A stretch of 64,000 nucleotides of DNA, from assembly GCA_028641055.1 (NCBI GenBank), contig CM054062.1, positions 136,318,682 through 136,382,681 of the forward strand, read 5' to 3'. The DNA is from Alopecurus myosuroides. Lineage: Eukaryota > Streptophyta > Magnoliopsida > Poales > Poaceae. Positions within the stretch are counted from its first letter, which is position 1; the number at the start of each line of letters is the position of its first letter. Positions 31,311 to 43,735 of the stretch are shown piece by piece. The notes below the pieces were generated by a model. The model saw only the letters and a program-made list of their open reading frames with translations, was not told the DNA's origin and made no database searches. The translations under genes were made by a program, and so were the position numbers.

Positions 31311-33470
31311 AAATATTCTCGGAAAGGGATGAAAATCCACGGAGATCATTTTTTACCCGGAACAAAGATGGTATCCAAAGGAGAGACAGAGGGGAGCCAA
31401 GGGCATCAGCAGGGTGCCAGGCGCCCCCTAGGCTGCTCCTTATGGGCCCCTGGTTGCTCCTGGCACTGGAGCACGTCCCCCCTTCGCTCATAAATTGCCT
31501 TTAACCCTAAAATCAAAGGGGACGGAGTTATTTTCCATGAAACATTCACAAAGGCGTCGTCACCTTGAAAGTCCAATCTAGGGCTTCTGGAGTCCTGCTC
31601 CAGCACCCTGCCGGAGAGGGGGGTCGTCACCGGAGGCCTCTACATCGCTATGATTGCCTTTCGACAAATGCTTGAGTATTTCATCTCCGGAATATGGGTC
31701 CATAGTAGTAGCTAGACGGCTGTTCTCTCTACTATGCCTCCATGTTTAGAGTCTCCGGAGCTGCCTCACATGATCAAGACTACCGTTATGTAATTGTTCA
31801 TGTTGTGTTTGTTGGGATCCGATGAGCCATGAGATTATGATTATTTTTTCATGTCAATCTAAAATACTTCACTTATATTTGTAGAGAGTTTTAATATTGT
31901 ATTGCAATGATATCTAGTGTTTATAATTACCTTGGCGACGTAGTTGTTTTCACCTCCAAGAGAGGGTTTGTATGCTAAATAGTGGGTTCATGCCTCCTTA
32001 TTTCCCGCGCTTGAGTGACAAAAACGTGCAGGGGGAGGATGTGTTGTTGCCACTAGGAAGAAAACAGCTGTGCTCTTGTCTACGGATGAGAACCACTGCT
32101 TACATTACGTATTGATCTTAATGCATTTGTATGTTGCACACACCACAATTACTTTGTTGCTACAACTTAATACCAAGGGATTTACTGGATAGCTTTATTG
32201 AGGTGATGTTTTAGATATGGATGCATTCTGGATAGCGGTCCTTATGCATTGATGTAATGCCTACAATTTTAGAACATGTGAACTTTATCTTGTCATAATA
32301 GTATTGTTATACGTTCATGATTTGTCAATTGTCCAGCTGTAATTTATTAACCCAGCATGTTTGTATTCTCTGGAGAGACATCGCTAGTGAACCTATGGCC
32401 CCCAATCTTATTTTCCTCGTATTGCAAACCTTCTTTTAAGAACTTTCATAATTGTTTCCTTGCTGTTCCTTTATTACTTTTATTATTTTCAAACATTCTA
32501 TATGTTTAATTCTCCTGTTTTCAGCAAGACCGGAAGATTGACAACCTTCTGGGAAGTTGGGGCAAGAGAGAGTTTGTGCTTGTGTGCAGGTTCCAAGCTT
32601 GGTCAACATCGATAAATGGCGCCGTTTATACAAGCAACCTTCTTCAAGACTATGAAGTACTACTGGTTCGATAAACTCTGGTTCCACACTTGGGGAAAAT
32701 TTCCGCTATACTACATCATACCTTCCGCTTGGGGTCTCCCAACGAGCGTGTGATCACGTTAGCATCAATCATACACACTAGAGAGCATTGCAAGAAAAGA
32801 TTAAAACTCTCTAAATATTTAAGTGAAGCATCACAATATGACATGAACAAAATAATCATAATCTCATGATTCATTAGATCCAGCAAATCGAACATGTAGA
32901 AATTACATAATTGTCATCTTGATCATGTTAGGAAGCTCACAAGATCTAAACATGGTGGTACAAAGTGGAGAGAACACCAGCTAGCTACTGCTACGAACAT
33001 ATAGTCCCGGGATGAACTACTCACACATCTGTCCGGAGGCAATCATGGCGATGTAGATGCCTCCGGTGACGACCCCCTCCCCAGCACGGTGCCACAGCAG
33101 GACTCCAAAAGCCCACAGAAGATAATTTTCTCTGTCCACGATGTTTTTAGGTTAAATGTGATTCTATAGGAAAAGAGGCAACGGGAGTGTGTGCCGGGGA
33201 CACCATATGACCCTCTAGTGGCCCTAGGCAATCACTCCGGCTCTCGTTTGGACACAGTTTTCGTTCTAGGAAAAAATAATTCCTCATAAATTTTCAGGAC
33301 TTTTGGCGAATATTTTTTCCAGAGATTTTCTAAAATACACATACAGCACAAAACAAGAACATGGCATCTTGTAAATAAGTTAGTCCGTGAAAACATCCGG
33401 AAAACAAAGAAAAACATGGGAAAACATAGCATGGAGCATCAAAAATTGTAGATACGTTTGGGACATAACA
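31311..33470. repeat. Resumed LTR pieces: right part of solo LTR G, then right part of element B 3' LTR
   Basis: 31311-32767 is plus-oriented LTR G, from its AAATATTCTCGG break to its TCA end. 32768-33470 is minus-oriented LTR B, starting with the ATCAT duplication and ending TGTTATGTCCC (minus) at 33470. The two oppositely oriented LTRs meet head-on at 32767/32768, which is explained fully by nesting. No gene is present. Confidence 0.85.
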
Positions 33471-36400
33471 GCATCCCCAAGCTTAACTCCTCCTCGTCCT
33501 TGAGTTGGTAAGTGATAACAACGATATATTTTGAGGTGACATGCAGCCAACACAAACTTGATCAGTCATTATGTAAAAGCATTGTAAGCTCAGATCAAAG
33601 CATTTTAACAAAGAAAACTTAGCAACTACGTTGCACATGAAAAGTAGCACAAATAATTGACAATGAGCAATGATGCATTAAAGTGATATGTGTGTTTGGT
33701 CATAATGAAAAACATGATAAAGTGGCATCCAGCTTGTCCTTCATGGAATAACAAAATATAAATGCTAGGACACCTTCAAAATTAGAGTGGTGAATAGATA
33801 TAAATAATTTTACACAAGCAATACAAAATCATATTCCAATCAATAACAAAATTTGGGACTATGCACATTATACTCAGAATGTCAACTATGCTCTCTGAAT
33901 TGGTGCATAAAGTAAGAAGGTGAAGACTCATCCTATATCTAAAATAAAGGTCCTTCGCACAGGGGAGCAGGGATCACTCATGTCCTAGAGCTTTTTATTT
34001 TATAAAATAGACCATATTGAAAATATAATTTTGAGAGAGGTGTTATTCTGTGTCAACAAATTCTAATAGATGTTTCATTATGTTTTCATGTCAAATTTCT
34101 TCTAAGAGAGGCTCCCATAGAGGAACGAATTCCTCTTCTCCTTTGTTTACACAACCTAGGTTTGAAATAATTTCTCACGAACAAACTGTGTGGAGATTAA
34201 TTGTTATTATTGTAATTTATCTTTTGTGGACTAGGCACCTGTTTGCCAACTCTTTTGCAGTATTAGGGACAAGCGCATTATTCATGCAAGTCAAGAGGTG
34301 AAGCCATCCAACATGAAGAAATAATAAAGCATTTAGTACTTCCTCATGAGATAAAATGGGAACATAAAATAAGGTTTAATAATATTGAAGGTTTTAAAGG
34401 TAGCACATGAGCAATTTATTTGGAATGGCAGGGAAATACCATGTATAGGTAAAGGGAGTTGGATGCACGAGTAGAGCTCATACTCAGTATAGGTGAAGGC
34501 TAGCAAGAGACTAGGAGCAACCAACAAAGAGAGAAATAATAGCCATAATCATGCCTAGAGACAAAAAAAATCGTTGATCAAAGCGTAATGTGATATTACT
34601 AGTCTAAAAATAGATGATCATCAAGGCTAAAGGTGACTTTGTTTATAGTCATAACATGGTATGAGTATGCGCCAAGTTAATCCAATTAAATCTTGAAATG
34701 AGAATACCACGATAACATGCTTCATTATGATCAAGAACAGCACATGATTTAATTTCAATGGCACATTAAGCACTCTTAGTTATTTAATACTAGTCCGTGT
34801 AATGATTTACAAAGCACAAAATTAAAATAACATCTAACATGACATGGCAAAGCCTAGCCATGGTCTAAACAAGCTTCCTTTGCACCACTATAGGCATGGA
34901 ATATTTTTCTCCCATCCAACACCAACAAACTTATTTGAAACAACTCTGCTAACAAGTATTCATTAAATACTAGAGATCTAATCATATATGAATTAAGAAA
35001 ACTAACAATCTCTGAAAAAGGGCCAAAAACGGTAGTAGCAAAAATTCAACACTCAAAAAGCAGTAAGAGCGAAAACTAGAGTGTTCTAAACTGTTTCTCT
35101 CCAAACAGGGATGTTAGGATCTAACCATTTATTACTAGCTATCAAGAAAAATAAAATGATGCTCAATAATAACACAAAGTATGTTAAAGAATAAAAATAT
35201 AGTGTCCTCAAAGGTGACCTGATAATTTTGTTGATGAAGAAGAGGATGCCTTGGGCATCCCCAAGCCTTAATGCTTGTACTTCTTGGATATTTCTCGAGG
35301 GTGACATGGGCATCTCCAAGCTTGAGTGTTTTTCCATCCTTCATATTATCATATCATCCTCCTCTCCTTACACTTGAAAACTTCCTCCACACAAAACTTC
35401 GCACAATCTTCATTAGCGGGGTTAGTGCATCAAATAAATACATCCACTTGGTTCAGTTTTAACTCAAGAAAAATACTCAATTTAAACATTAGCTACAGTC
35501 ACAACTTGTTTTGAAGCTCCCCCCTCTCCCATGAAAAAAGAATAAGAGCCAAATGCAAACAATGGCGGAAATCTGTCAAAAATAGAATTGACTATAAAGA
35601 TGAATTTTTTTCAGCCACTTACGTGGCTCAAATCAGAAAATGTTTAGGTAATGAAAGTTGTATAAAAACATGGTGAAAGTGCCCACTGTTTTCAGGATTT
35701 TCTCACACTCTGGCTGAGAGATACGAGTTTTTTGGTGAGGCGCAAAAATCTGGACAGAAAATACCAAATTACACTTCCTTTCATATAGAGGTTACTCTTG
35801 GCACAAAAACAAAATAAGAAAGATAAGGACTAGTTGCTATAGATTTAAAAACCTTCAAGACGCAAAGAAAACAAAATAAAACAAGAGAAAACAAGGTGGC
35901 TGGCCTTCCACAAGGGCTTTTCTTCAACTCCTTTTAGCTAGGCAAAAAGTAAGAATCAAGTATTCTCTTCTTTACCATTCAAATCAAGGTAGGAAAATCC
36001 ATCATATAAGCATTGTATTTTCCACACACATGGCTCAGAATTTCCTTATTTCATTTATTTTAGGTTTACTATTTTCATCAAAGGGATTCTCATGAACAAG
36101 CCAACCAAAATTATCCTCTAAGGCACCAGAAATTGCTAAAAGTTTAAATGCATGAGGATATAAATTTCTTTTTCACATTCAGTTTTACCCATATAATTCA
36201 TCTTTTTAGGATCCAAAGTTCTCAGGGTATGTTCAATAGCATGACCATAACCAAGCAATTATAATGATAAAAAACTTTCCTATCCTAAACATCAATATCA
36301 TTAAACTCCGTAAGTAAAGTTTTTAGAACAAAGTTCTTTTCTTCTCCTCTCTCCATACTACCTAGTTTAAGAAACATTTATTGTAATATGGGGTTGAGAT

Positions 36401-36826
36401 TTACAAATCTAGCTTCTATCATAGCAACTAGAGAAGCAACAGTAGTTTCATTGTTACCGGTGAGTTCAACTACAAATTTTTCATCGAGGTCACGAAGTCC
36501 ATTAACATGATTGAAGAATTCTTGCATGTTATTTCTTCCAATAATAAAACCAATTCCTACATCCAGACCCTTCATAGAAAATTTAGGAAGAGACAGTGTA
36601 ACAAGGTAGCAATGAAAACTAAACGAAAGTATAAGAAAACTAACAAAGCAAGTAAAAGACTAGAAACTAGAAAACTAATTTTTCTTTTGCATTTTTTATA
36701 TAAGGGAAACAAAGCTAAATAAAAGTAACCTAAGCATGAACAAAACAAAAGAGAGAAAGTGGAAGTGTGTAACTCCCCTAGATGAAAGCTTGAAGTCAAC
36801 AGCAACCGCGCCAAAAAAAGCTTGCT
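33471..36826 (-). mobile_element. Internal region of element B, no gag-pol
   Basis: 3356 bp between the B LTRs. The minus-strand polypurine tract AAGCTTGGGGATG adjoins the 3' LTR at 33471. The rest is AT-rich and collinear with the element A interior in several blocks (GCAGGGATCACTCATGT, GGATGCCTTGGGCATCCCCAAG). Its only coding trace is the ORF remnant at 36378-36575. It would depend on proteins from another element. Confidence 0.75.
36378..36575 (-). pseudogene. Remnant of the element A-type unknown ORF
   Basis: The frame ending EARFVNLNPILQ aligns with the element A protein (SSFVNLHPIMQ), including the preceding EFFNHVNG / EFFDHVSK and VVELTGNNETT / VIELAPNYETA stretches. It is cut short at 36378 relative to A, and its N-terminal part is in another frame. 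This shows the ORF is a shared component of this non-autonomous family. Confidence 0.7.
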
Positions 36827-38357
36827 TGTTCACATGGACCACATGTTAGTTGGGAGACCCCAAGAGGACGGTATGATGCAGCGCTGTAGTATTTTCCCCC
36901 AGTTATGGAATCAAGGATATCAATCCAGTAGGTTTCTTGTTTTCTAGCGCTTCAATAAGCGTGGGCCAGCACACAAACACAAACTCTCTCTTGCTCCCAA
37001 CTTTCCGAGAAGGTTGCCAATCTTCCCGTCTTGCGGAAAACTAGAGAATTAATTGTATCCATAGGTTGGAGAAGATTAAATTAAAATGTAACAGCAAGCA
37101 AGTGATGATGAAAATCAATGAAACGAGGTTGTAATCAATGAGCAAAATAAGATCGGGGCCATATTTTCACTAGTGGTGTCTCTCCTAAGAACAATAACAT
37201 AAAGGATAAACAAATTATAGCTAGGCAATTGAAAAATTATGAAGTATACAATACTATTATGACGATATATAGTTCACGGATTCTAACATTGTAGGCATTA
37301 CATCAAGATAAATACACCGTCATCCAACATCATCTATTACTAAAAATACTCCTTGAGACAGCTATCCAGCAAATATCGCTGGTACTAATTTGCAGAAACG
37401 AAGTGATTGCTTTGTGTGCAACAAACAAATGTTTCTCCCTAGTGGCAACAACACATCTCCCACCCGTCATGTGATCAATAATTCTCATCCGTAGACAAAA
37501 ACATTGTTGTTTTCTCCCTAGTGGCAACAGCACATCTCCCACCCGTCATGTTTTTGTGACTCAAGCACACATGAAAAGGAGGTATGAACCCACGATGTAG
37601 CGTATAAAACCTCTCTTGGAGCTGCATACAACAACTTGTCCAAGGAAATCATACACACCGGAGAGCATTGCAAGCCAAGATTAAAACACGAACAAAATAA
37701 TCATAATCTCATGGTTCTTCGGATCCCAGCAAACACAACATGTAGCAATTACATAATGGTGATCTTGATCATGTTAGGAAGCTCACAAGATCTAAACATG
37801 GTGGAATAAAGTGGAGAGAACAACATCTAGCTACTGCTATGAACCCGTAGTCACGGAATGAACTACTCACACATGTGTCCGGAGGCAATCATGGTGATGT
37901 AGAGGCCTCCAGTGACGTTCCCCCTCTCTGGAAGGGTGCCAGAGAAAGACCCCAGAAGCCCTAGATTGGACTTTCAAGGTGACTGCGCCTCTGTAACTAT
38001 TTCGTGGAAAATTTTACATGCAAAGAGGCGATGGGAGGGGTGTTGGGGGGCGCCAGATGACCCCCAGGCGCGGTCTAGGGTCAGGCCACGCTTGGCATCC
38101 CTCTGGTGGCCCTAGGCCACCTCTCTGGCTCTCCTTTGGCCTCAGTCTTCGTTCGGTGAAAAATAAATCTCTGTAAATTTTCATCCCATTCCGAGAACAT
38201 TTCTTTAAGAACTTTTATGAAATACAAAAATAGAAGAAAACAGGAACTGGTTCTGGGCATCTTGTTAATACGTTAGTGCATGAAAACATCCGGAAAATGG
38301 AGGAAGGAAAACATAGCATGGAGCATAAAAATTTATTGATATGTTTGGGACGTACCA
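36827..38357 (-). repeat. Element B 5' LTR
   Basis: 1531 bp, ending TGGGACGTACCA at 38357 (the LTR start, TGGTACGTCCC, on the minus strand). It contains a local duplication of the TCTCCCTAGTGGCAACA block (37434 and 37516), absent from the 3' LTR. Confidence 0.8.
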
Positions 38358-38735
38358 GTCATCTACACACATTCCGCGCTTAGTGTTGGTAACGATCATA
38401 TAAAACCTTGTATGTAGCTCGATAGTAGATCTTGTGTGCTACGTAGGATAGAAAATTTTAAATTCGGATTCGTACACCCATACCCATTTCCTTGGAAATT
38501 TAATTGGTTTAGGATGTGGGTCGCGGGATTTGCAATTTCAACCGGTTTGACGTAGTGATACGCGGGGATGCTTTCTTTGGTAGGAGCCATTGGTTGATTC
38601 AATGTAGCATCACTCCTGGCGTCAGTCCAGGTGTTTCAATTCTAGCTCTCGGATGAGCCCCCTCGGCAGCTGCGACTCGTGATTGCGCGACTGTGGGTAA
38701 CACGAGTCTTGTTGTTGTAGGTGTTAGGTGTCGCG
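38358..38735 (-). pseudogene. Gypsy element C fragment, probable gag/leader
   Basis: Lies between elements B and A. The minus frame at 38396-38602 (MNQPMAPTKESIPAYHYVKP) is short and unrecognised. The direct join to 45320 after removal of element A is proved by the TCGCG duplication. Assignment to element C rests on position and strand only. Confidence 0.35.
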
Positions 38736-40332
38736 TGATGCGTGTGAACACACGTTCGTTGGGAGACCCCAAGAGGAAGGTATGAAGAGTGCAACAACAA
38801 GTTTTCCCTTAGAAAGAAACCAAGGTTAAATTGACCTCTAGGAGGAAGGAGTAACTTCAAAAGGTTGAAGCAGCTGAGAGGGCAGGGTGCACTACCGGTT
38901 CAGAAGCAACATGGAACCTACACAACACAATCAAATCACTTTGCCCCAACAAAGTAGTGAGGTTTTCAATCTCACCGGTTTTGTTGAATACAAAGAGGTT
39001 AAACATATGGTGTGGAAAACAGTATGAGAATGGTATGAAAGCAGTAGCAGCAGTATGAAAACAGTGTGAAAGAAGTGGAAGCAGTGTGTGTATTATCAGT
39101 ATGAGAAAATGGACCGGGGTCCACCGTTCACCAGTGTTGTCTCTCCGTGAAAGATAAATAACATGTGTGGTGAACAAATTACAACTGGGCAATTGACATA
39201 AATGAAGGCTGCACTGTAGTGCATATGCAAGACATAAAGATTACTATGTGGTTCATGCGGGCATTACAACAAAATACATAGACCGTCATCCAACTGCATC
39301 TATGACTAATAATCCACCCTCCGAATATCATCCGAACAAAAATTGGGTATTAAGTTGCAAGCAACAGATTACCGCAGTAAGCAAAGTGTGTAATGTAAAC
39401 AATGTAAACTAAGTAAACACCATTGTTTTCTCCCTAATGGCAACATCACATCCTCCATCCTTCACGTTTCTGTCACTCGAGCACAGATGAAAATGAGGCA
39501 TGAACCCACTACCGAGCATAAATACTCCCTCGTGGACTTACTAGTATCTACTTGGCCAGAGCATCTACTAATAACGGAGAGCATGCAAGATCATAAATAA
39601 CATATGCATGAAGATAACATGGTAGATTGATAATCAGAAGACATAACATTCATCAGATCCCAGCAAACACAACATGTAGCATTACATAAAGATGATCTCG
39701 ATCATGTAGGGCAGATCACGAGATCTAAACATGAGGTACAAAGTGGAGAAGATAAACATCTATTTACTGCTATGGACCCATTGTCCAGGGATGAACTACT
39801 CACACATCACTTCGGAGGAGGGCATGGTGGTGTAGAACCCTCCTGTGATGAATTCCCCTCCCGGCAGGGTGCCGGGGAGAGCTCCAGAACCCTCCCGATC
39901 TTGGGATGACGATGACGGCGGCCTCGGATGTTTCTTGGGACAAAGTGGCATATTTTTAGGGTTGACGTATCGGGGGGTATAAATAGGCAAAAGGGCGAAG
40001 GCGGTGGAGGCCTGGGGGGCACACCACCCCATGGCGTAGCTAGGGGTGCGCCGCCCTATGGTGTGCCCCCCTGTGGCCCTCCTTCGGGCCTCTTTGACAC
40101 TCCGTGGAACTTCAGGAATTCTAGAACCTCCGGACTTCTAATTTTCCAATTCCGAGAATATTTCCAAAACAACTTTTCTAAAACTTAAAACAAGAACTGG
40201 CTCTGTGGCATACTGTCAATAGGTTAGTTCGGAAAATCGATAAAAAGGCATAAAGTATATAGAAAACATGTAGGAAACAACATGAAAACAACATGGAACA
40301 TCAGAAATTAAGGATACGTTTATGACGTATCA
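38736..40332 (-). repeat. Element A 3' LTR
   Basis: Runs from TGATGCGTGTG at 38736 to GACGTATCA at 40332. The minus strand reads TGATACGTC…CATCA. A TATTTATAC box and a GC-rich leader (39800-40030) mark the likely start of transcription. Confidence 0.92.
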
Positions 40333-40352
40333 ACATCCCCAAGCTTAGTTCC
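40333..40352 (-). other. Polypurine tract of element A
   Basis: On the minus strand AAGCTTGGGGATGT directly precedes the 3' LTR start, the position from which plus-strand DNA is primed. The same tract occurs in element B at 33471. Confidence 0.75.
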
Positions 40353-42935
40353 TACTCGTCCTCGAGTAGGTATACGATAAAAACACATCATTTCTGAGGT
40401 TACATGTTACCAACATAAACTTGATCATCAAAAATGTAAAAGCATAAGTAATCTAAGATCATAGAACTTCAACACAAGCATGATAAATAAAATTTTAACA
40501 ATAAAGCATAGCAATCACCTTGCATCATGAGAAGTAACACAAATAAAATATCATGAATAACAATGCAACAAAAGATATACATTTGTTACAAGTATAGAAA
40601 AAACATGTCGAAGTGATATTTCGCTAGTCCTTAAGAGTGGGGAAAAACATAAATGCCAGGACACCTTCAAAGTTCATAAGGAAGACAAGAATAAATAATT
40701 AGAGAACAAGCAATAACACATCATGAATCAATTAATAATGTTTATGGGACAAATGCACATAAACTCAGAATGGCAAGTATGCTCTCTCAACTGTGCATAA
40801 AGTTAGAAGATGGAGACTCAACATAAAAGTAATAGAAAGGCCTTTCGCAGAGGGAAGCAGGGATCAACTCATGTGCTAGAGATTTATATTTTATTAAACA
40901 GAGGTAATGAAAACAATTTTAAGAGAGGTGTATGCTTATGTCAATGAATCGTAAACAGAAAATATAGTACGTCACAAGCTAATTAGACTTCACAAGAGCG
41001 GCTCCCATAGAAGGACGCATTTGGGTAGAAGGTCATCCCTCTTTCTATTTTGTTTACACAATTATGCTTTGACTGATAAATCAGGGGCAAAAATAATGAA
41101 GAGAATTTGTTGTTATTAATTTGGGGCTAGGCACCCCGCTTCTAGCTCTTCTATAATTGGATAAGCGGATGAATCCACTAGTCCAGGGTGTGAAAGTCGA
41201 ATCAACAAGTGAGATAAAGATTCTCCATTTACGTCCTCATGAGCTAAAACAGGAGCACAAAACAGGAGTAATTTTGGAAGTTTTAAAGGTAACACATGAG
41301 CAGTTTACTTTGGAGTGGCGGCTAAATACCATACGTAGGTAGGTATGGTGGACACATTTGGCATACTTTGGTTTTTTGGGAGTTGGATGCATGAGTAGAG
41401 CTCATACTCAGTACAGGTGTAGGATAGCAAAAGACTGTGAGCGACAAATCAAGAGAGAATAAAAGTCATAATTATGCATAGCGACATAAACATCATTAAT
41501 CAAAGCATAAGTGGTACCACAAGTTCAAAAACTAAATGATCATAGAGGCTATAAGTTACTATTTCATATCCATAAACATGGTGTGAGCATGCGCCAAGTC
41601 AACCAAATAAAACATTCAAAGGAGAACACCACAAATTTATGCTTCAATATGACAAGAACAACTCATGATTCTTTCAATGGCACATTAAACACTCTCCTCT
41701 ATTTGAGACTAATCATGCTACTAAATAACCACTAGGATTTAGAATTAAAATAACATCTAGCATGATACGAAAAAGTCTAGCCACATTCTATACAAGCTTC
41801 TACTTGCACCGTTAAAAATTCTACTACAACCAACAGTTTCTTTTCCCAACAAGCACCATACAAAATATGTTTAACAAAAAATCTATAAATGCTACAGAAA
41901 GCAAACATGAGAGTACTCACACAACACTACTAAAACTAACAGCTCTGAATAAGAGATGCAACGAAAACAAGAGCTAAACAGGAATTTTGCAGCAACTAGA
42001 AGAAAAACTAAGGATACGAGCATAACGAGTATTCAAATGAAAAAGCGGAGCGTTTTTCTCTCGCAAACAAGGAATTTTGTGTTCCAACTATATTATTGCA
42101 GCAAGGAAAACAAAATAAAAACAAAAAGATGCTCCAAGTAAACTTCATACGATGTGACCGAATAAAAATATAGTTTCACTAGAAGTGACCTGATAGATTG
42201 GTTATGAAGAAGGGGATGCCTTGGGCATACCCAAGATTAGATGCTTGAGTCTTCTAAAAATATTATTGGATGAACCACGAGGGCATCCCCAAGATTTGAC
42301 CCTGCACTCTTCTTGATCACATATATCACCATCTTCTCTTGACCCTTGAAAACTTCCTTCACACCACACTCAAAGAGTAATTCGCTTTAGAGGGTTAGTG
42401 CAAAAATAAAAAATACATGGGTTCTGTATGGGCACAAGTGATTGATACTTTTAAACATTAGCTACAACCACTGATGTTTCGTGAAGAAAAGAAATCCACT
42501 TGACATCATAAAAGAGAAAATGCAAAAAAATGGCAAAATCTGTCAAAACTAGAACAGTCTATAAAGACGAATTTTTTCGAGGCAATTACGTTGCTCAGAT
42601 CAAAAAACTTAAAAGAACAAAAAAATTGCGGAATTAGCTGAGGAATAAGAACAAGAAATTTCAGGTCGTTCTGATTTTATGTGAATTATACGATTTTTTA
42701 TGGTGGACAGCAGAAATCTGTTTCCTGCGCAGAAATCCAAAACCAACTCCAACTCTCGACAGAAACTCTACTTGGCACAACTTTAACATGAAAATAAAGA
42801 TACAAAGGAGTTTCTACAGGAGTATGCAAGCCCTTGACTCAAAGAAAACAGATAAAAACAAAGCAAAAATAAAACCATGGGTTATCTCCCAAGAAGTGCT
42901 TTTCTTGCCTTTTAGCTAGGCCCAAAAATGTGGAA

Positions 42936-43628
42936 TCAAGTGTTTTCAAGTGAAGAAGCATTCAAATCAATATTTGGCAATTCCTTAATAATGCATTGTA
43001 TTTTATCTAAGTGAGTTTCAGAGGCTCCTCTCTTAGAACTTTTAGGCTTACTATTCTCATCAAATAAATTCTCAGGAACAATCCAATCAAAATTCTTTTC
43101 TTGGGCTTCATGCAGTGCTACCAATTTAAAGGGGATTGGTATTTTCTCCTCCTTTTCATTTTTAGATTTAGTTTTTTCAAGAGCACCAACAATATCTACA
43201 CATGAGCCTAGCATATTGAAATGATCAAAGACTTTTCTAGCTTCTATAGCAACATCTCCAAATTCTTTAAGCATGGTTTCTAAGATAAAGTTTGTTTTCT
43301 CAATGTTATTCAAGTTGAGGAACATATGCTGCATTATGGGATGAAGGTTAACAAAACTAGATTCTAACATGTGAACTAAAGAAGTTGCAGCAGTTTCATA
43401 ATTTGGAGCAAGTTCTATGACGGATTTTTCCTCAAAATTATCATGCTTACTAACATGATCAAAGAATTCTTTAGTGGTATCATTTCCAAGTATAGAACTA
43501 CCTACTGGCAGATCTTTCAAGGTAAAATTAGGGAACAACATGATAAAAGATAACAACAAGGTAACAAAAGTAACAACTATAATAAGAACTTTTTTTTGTT
43601 TTTTGATAAAGAGAAGCAAACAAGACAA
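42936..43628 (-). CDS. Unknown 230-residue ORF of the non-autonomous element A
   Basis: Open for 230 residues close behind the primer-binding site, the position where gag normally begins. Residues 8-13 are basic (KKQKKV), followed by a ~25-residue hydrophobic segment (IIVVTFVTLLLSFIMLF), a possible membrane anchor or signal if translation starts at the first Met. The remainder is soluble and helical, with LKDLPVGSSILG, TTKEFFDHVSK, two VHMLESSFVNLHP-like helices and a lysine/glutamate-rich C-terminus. No zinc knuckle, protease or RT motif is seen. A degraded homologue sits in element B. Function unknown; a gag-like or host-derived role are both possible. Confidence 0.5.
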   Translation of the reverse strand: MSCLLLFIKKQKKVLIIVVTFVTLLLSFIMLFPNFTLKDLPVGSSILGNDTTKEFFDHVSKHDNFEEKSVIELAPNYETAATSLVHMLESSFVNLHPIMQHMFLNLNNIEKTNFILETMLKEFGDVAIEARKVFDHFNMLGSCVDIVGALEKTKSKNEKEEKIPIPFKLVALHEAQEKNFDWIVPENLFDENSKPKSSKRGASETHLDKIQCIIKELPNIDLNASSLENT

Positions 43629-43704
43629 AATAAACTAAACTAAGCAAAACAAAAGCAAAGAAAAGAGATTGGAAGTGAGATACTCCCCTTGTAGATTTTC
43701 TCTT

Positions 43705-43724
43705 CCTCCCTGGCAACGGCGCCA
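43705..43724 (-). other. Primer-binding site of element A
   Basis: On the minus strand TGGCGCCGTTGCCAGGGAGG lies 11 bases inside the 5' LTR end. It is the standard site of many Triticeae Gypsy elements. Confidence 0.8.
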
Positions 43725-43735
43725 GAAAATATGCT

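Larger units (their letters stand above)
6736..32767 (+). mobile_element. Solo LTR G (TGATACG class), split by element T
   Basis: It begins TGATACGTTGCAAACGTATC at 6736 and ends TTAGCATCA at 32767. Both ends are flanked by ATCAT (6731-6735 and 32768-32772), a perfect 5-bp duplication. The two pieces are 6736-6923 and about 31311-32767, together about 1645 bp, the size of the sister LTRs. There is no internal domain, so it is a solo LTR made by LTR-LTR recombination. The break point falls in the motif AAGGAAATATTCTCGG, read partly on each side of T. Confidence 0.85.
5906..38357 (-). mobile_element. Element B: non-autonomous LTR retrotransposon, outermost layer of the nest
   Basis: After removing nested insertions, the 3' LTR is 5906-6735 plus 32773-33470 (about 1.53 kb), the internal region is 33471-36826 (3356 bp) and the 5' LTR is 36827-38357 (1531 bp). 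A polypurine tract (minus strand, AAGCTTGGGGATG) directly precedes the 3' LTR at 33471. A primer-binding-like sequence precedes 36827. The internal region has no gag-pol, only remnants of the ORF that is intact in element A. A TSD was not recognised: ACGCT lies on the left and GTCAT on the right. Confidence 0.75.

Noticed and set aside
32700..32800. Head-on junction of two oppositely oriented LTRs, first taken as an inversion
   Set aside because: The ATCAT duplication on both sides of the split solo LTR explains it as nesting.
36572..36814. 80-residue hydrophobic minus-strand ORF in element B
   Set aside because: Corresponds to the frame-shifted leader of the unknown ORF region; not separately supported.
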